A stretch of 6,032 nucleotides of DNA from Candidatus Auribacterota bacterium (GTDB lineage Bacteria; Auribacterota; JAFGBW01; JAFGJP01). The stretch lies in contig JAFGJP010000243.1 in the NCBI GenBank assembly GCA_016929035.1, positions 1-6,032 on the forward strand, given 5' to 3'. The notes beneath the pieces were generated by a model that was not told the DNA's origin, did not search any database, and saw nothing but the letters and a program-made list of their open reading frames with translations. The position numbers and the translations under genes are program-made. Each line of letters begins with the position of its first letter. Positions within the stretch are counted from its first letter, which is position 1. This document shows positions 3,405-6,032 of this stretch, piece after piece.

Positions 3405-6032
3405 ATGGTTTATAAAAAACCTTTAGAAAGAGTTGATACGACAAAGTTCAAAGAAACAATCGGCATGCCGAATCTCATCGAGATTCAGCAGAACTCCTAT
3501 GATATTTTTTTGCAGAAGGACACGCCTCCCGAAAGGCGAAAAAACGACGGGCTTCAGAAAGTCTTCACCGAGATCTTTCCTATCAAAAGCTATGACGGGA
3601 ACATAACGCTGGAGTTTGTTTCTTATTCCATCGGTGTGCCTAAATATGATGTCGTGGAGTGCCAGCAGCGGGGCCTGACGTATTCAGGCGCTCTCCGGGT
3701 AAAGTTTCGTCTTATAGAAAGTGAGGAAGTCAGAGAAGAGGTCGTCTACCTCGGCAATGTTCCCCTCATGACGGTCAGGGGTACGTTCATCATCAACGGA
3801 GCCGAAAGAGTTATTGTCAACCAGCTTCACAGGTCGCCGGGTATCTGTTTTGAAAAGACACTGCATCCCCGCGGAACAACGCTTTATTCCTACAGGATCA
3901 TTCCTTACAGGGGGTCCTGGCTTGAAGTCCAGTTTGATATCCGCGATCTTCTCTATCTTTATGTGGACCGCAGAAGGCGCCGGAGAAAGGTTCTTGTGAC
4001 AACGTTTCTCAGAGCGCTGGGATATTCCACCAGCGAGGATATCCTCAAGCTTTTCTTTGATTCAAAAGAGGTCGATATTGAAAAAATCAAGACATCGCAG
4101 GAGCTCGAAGGGCTTTATCTGGCTTCTGATGTTGTTATCGCTGAGACAAATGCCTCTCTTGCTGTCGCTGGATCAAAGATCGACGAAGACATGATAAAGA
4201 ACATCAGCGCCTCAGGGATCAGCAAGATCAGGATACTGAAGGATGTTCCTAAAGAATCAACCGTCATTAAAATGCTGGAGAAAGACACGGCCAGTTCACA
4301 GGAAATGGCTCTCAAAGAGATTTACCGGAAGCTTCGGCCGGGCGATCCGCCCACCGTCGCCAATGCAAGGGCCCTTATCAAGAGGCTTTTTTTTGATGAA
4401 AGAAGGTACAATCTCGGTCGGATCGGCCGCTACAAGCTCAATCAGAAGCTTGATAAAGGGACCAGCCAGGAAGACCTTGAGACGACGACATTGAAAACGG
4501 AAGATATAGTTGATGCGACAAAATATTTAATCGATCTGAAAGAGAAAAGAGGAAAAAAAGACGATATCGACCATCTGGGCAGCCGCAGGGTCAGAAGCGT
4601 GGGTGAGCTTTTGCAGAACCAGTGCCGCATAGGTCTTGCCCGGATGGAAAGGATGATCAAAGAAAGAATGAATCTTTATGATGTCAACACAGAGACTCTG
4701 ACGCCTCATAAGCTGATCAATCCGAAAGGCTTTGCCAGCATCGTCAAAGATTTCTTCGGCCGCGGCCAGCTTTCCCAGTTCATGGACCAGACTAATCCGC
4801 TGGCCGAGTTGACTCACAAAAGGCGCCTGAGCGCTCTCGGCCCGGGCGGACTCAACAGGGAAAGAGCCGGATTTGAAGTGCGTGACGTGCATTCCAGTCA
4901 TTACGGCCGCGTTTGTCCTATCGAAACACCGGAAGGCCCCAATATCGGCCTCATCACGTCGCTGAGTTCTTTTGCCTGCATCAATGAATTTGGATTTATA
5001 CAGACGCCTTACCGCAAGGTCACCAAGGGCCGGATTACAGATGAGATCGAATACCTCAGTGCGGACGAAGAAGAAAAATACGTCATCGCGCAGGCCAATG
5101 CCAGACTGGACGCAAGAGGCCATTTTATTGATGAAGCTGTTTCTGTGCGCTTTCAGGGAGACTTTATGAAGATCAGCCCTGATAAGATCCAGTACATGGA
5201 TGTTTCTCCTCTTCAGCTGGTCAGCGTCAGCGCAGGGCTTGTTCCGTTTCTTGAACATGACGATGCCAACCGCGCTCTTATGGGCTCGAACATGCAGCGC
5301 CAGGCTGTGCCGCTGCTTTTCACGAAAAACCCGCTTGTGGCAACCGGACTTGAAGAAAAAGCTGCCCGCGATTCCGGGATCATGATCATTGCGGATGAGA
5401 GCGGAACTGTTACGTTCATCGATTCCGAGAGGATTGTCATCGATGGTAAAAGAGAATACAGACTGATGAAGTATATGCGTTCCAATACAGGCACCTGCAT
5501 TTCACAAAAGCCCATTGTGAAAGTCGGGCAGAAGGTGAAAAAAGGACAGATCCTGGCCGATGGACCGGCGACAGACAATGGCGAACTTTCTCTGGGAAGG
5601 AACGTTCTTGTGGCGTTCATGCCCTGGGGCGGATACAATTTTGAAGACGCCATTCTTGTCAGTGAAAAACTTGTCAAAGAAGACAAATACACATCTGTGC
5701 ATATTGAGGAGTATGAGATCAGCGCGCGGGATACAAAGCTTGGTAAAGAAGAGATCACCCGTGATATTCCGAATGTCGGAGCAGAGGCTCTCAGAAACCT
5801 GGGAGAGGACGGGATCATCCGTATCGGGGCTGAGGTCAGGCCGGGGGATATCCTTGTCGGCAAAATTACGCCAAAGAGCGAGACCGAGCTTTCCCCTGAA
5901 GAAAGGCTGCTCCGGGCTATTTTCGGTGAAAAGGCTTCAGATGTTCGTGACGCTTCCCTTAAAGCTCCTTCCGGCACAGAAGGGATTGTCATGGACGTGA
6001 GGGTCTTTTCCAGGAAAAACGTGGCCAAGAGC
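3405..6032 (+). CDS. rpoB: DNA-directed RNA polymerase subunit beta, N-terminal 876 residues (partial)
   Basis: This is the first 876 codons of the RNA polymerase beta subunit, with no stop up to the window edge. Together with beta' it forms the polymerase active site. Motifs in order are VNQLHRSPG (138-146), IPYRGSWLE (166-174), a run of six Arg (189-194) before FLRALGY, a compact lobe insertion (about 200-300), LRPGDPPT, the rifampicin pocket FGRGQLSQFMDQTNPLAELT (451-470) with HKRRLSALGPGG, PIETPEGPNIGLI (505-517), NMQRQAVPLL (629-638), MPWGGYNFEDAIL (739-751) with the acidic pair E747/D748, and LRAIFGEKASDVRD. Residues matching E. coli D516, H526 and S531 are D461, H471 and S476, so the pocket looks drug-sensitive. 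The start at 3405 is the first ATG after GAGG (3392-3395). The C-terminal third, including the catalytic-region lysines and the flap and clamp contacts, lies outside the window. By gene order rpoC is expected next. Confidence 0.98.
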   Translation, partial: MVYKKPLERVDTTKFKETIGMPNLIEIQQNSYDIFLQKDTPPERRKNDGLQKVFTEIFPIKSYDGNITLEFVSYSIGVPKYDVVECQQRGLTYSGALRVKFRLIESEEVREEVVYLGNVPLMTVRGTFIINGAERVIVNQLHRSPGICFEKTLHPRGTTLYSYRIIPYRGSWLEVQFDIRDLLYLYVDRRRRRRKVLVTTFLRALGYSTSEDILKLFFDSKEVDIEKIKTSQELEGLYLASDVVIAETNASLAVAGSKIDEDMIKNISASGISKIRILKDVPKESTVIKMLEKDTASSQEMALKEIYRKLRPGDPPTVANARALIKRLFFDERRYNLGRIGRYKLNQKLDKGTSQEDLETTTLKTEDIVDATKYLIDLKEKRGKKDDIDHLGSRRVRSVGELLQNQCRIGLARMERMIKERMNLYDVNTETLTPHKLINPKGFASIVKDFFGRGQLSQFMDQTNPLAELTHKRRLSALGPGGLNRERAGFEVRDVHSSHYGRVCPIETPEGPNIGLITSLSSFACINEFGFIQTPYRKVTKGRITDEIEYLSADEEEKYVIAQANARLDARGHFIDEAVSVRFQGDFMKISPDKIQYMDVSPLQLVSVSAGLVPFLEHDDANRALMGSNMQRQAVPLLFTKNPLVATGLEEKAARDSGIMIIADESGTVTFIDSERIVIDGKREYRLMKYMRSNTGTCISQKPIVKVGQKVKKGQILADGPATDNGELSLGRNVLVAFMPWGGYNFEDAILVSEKLVKEDKYTSVHIEEYEISARDTKLGKEEITRDIPNVGAEALRNLGEDGIIRIGAEVRPGDILVGKITPKSETELSPEERLLRAIFGEKASDVRDASLKAPSGTEGIVMDVRVFSRKNVAKS

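Noticed and set aside
4527..5258. 243-codon minus-strand open frame opposite rpoB, including the rifampicin pocket
   Set aside because: Antisense to the most conserved part of rpoB, no family resemblance, and no strong binding site seen; a shadow of the coding strand.
5213..6028. 271-codon open frame on the minus strand opposite rpoB
   Set aside because: It lies wholly antisense to intact rpoB, its translation is Ser/Pro/Leu/Arg-rich low-complexity text with no recognisable motif, and it mirrors the codon bias of the real gene.
1..6032. Hidden mobile element, CRISPR array, intein or defence system
   Set aside because: All long stretches are accounted for by collinear housekeeping genes with uninterrupted motifs; no direct-repeat array, terminal inverted repeats, insertion in rpoB, or foreign composition was seen.

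Overview
The window is one strand-uniform block of the conserved bacterial translation/transcription gene cluster. In order on the + strand: the 3' end of tuf (EF-Tu), rpmG (L33), tRNA-Trp(CCA), secE, nusG, rplK (L11), rplA (L1), rplJ (L10), rplL (L7/L12), and the first 876 codons of rpoB (RNA polymerase beta), which is still open at the right edge. Every gene was identified by reading its translation against remembered family motifs; no search was run.

Organism: a bacterium of moderate GC that uses strong Shine-Dalgarno sites and does not encode CCA on its tRNA. Several traits point loosely towards the PVC side of the tree (Verrucomicrobiota, Lentisphaerota, Kiritimatiellota, Chlamydiota, Omnitrophota). 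These are the NusG start with LHTLSGQE, L10 opening with MRPER, L1 with DPRKSDQMVRG, the L12 segment LTVLELSDL, and a beta subunit with FGRGQLSQ plus GGLNRERAGF. This is a recollection-based guess, not a placement.

Layout: positions 1-236 hold the tuf end and rpmG, whose ribosome binding site overlaps the tuf stop. Positions 244-317 are tRNA-Trp, followed at once by eight T. Positions 352-3247 are six tightly packed genes, with gaps of 21-24 nt and a 1-nt overlap between rplK and rplA. The only sizeable gap is 3248-3404 (157 nt) between rplL and rpoB. It carries a strong hairpin (about 17 bp) and a small hairpin that could cover the rpoB ribosome binding site. From 3405 to the end is rpoB.

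The genes work together in making protein and RNA. EF-Tu delivers aminoacyl-tRNA. L10, L7/L12 and L11 form the ribosomal stalk and factor-binding base, L1 forms the opposite stalk, and L33 sits near the E site. SecE is part of the Sec translocon, NusG couples RNA polymerase to Rho or the ribosome, and RpoB is a core polymerase subunit. No promoter is visible, so transcription probably enters from upstream of tuf, with the rplL-rpoB gap as the likeliest place to set stalk-protein against polymerase output.

I see no mobile element, CRISPR array, defence gene or foreign insertion, and no credible new system. The points worth a second look are regulatory (the rplL-rpoB hairpins and the absence of room for an L10 leader), the somewhat unusual tRNA-Trp, and an L10 stalk helix that looks long enough for three L12 dimers.
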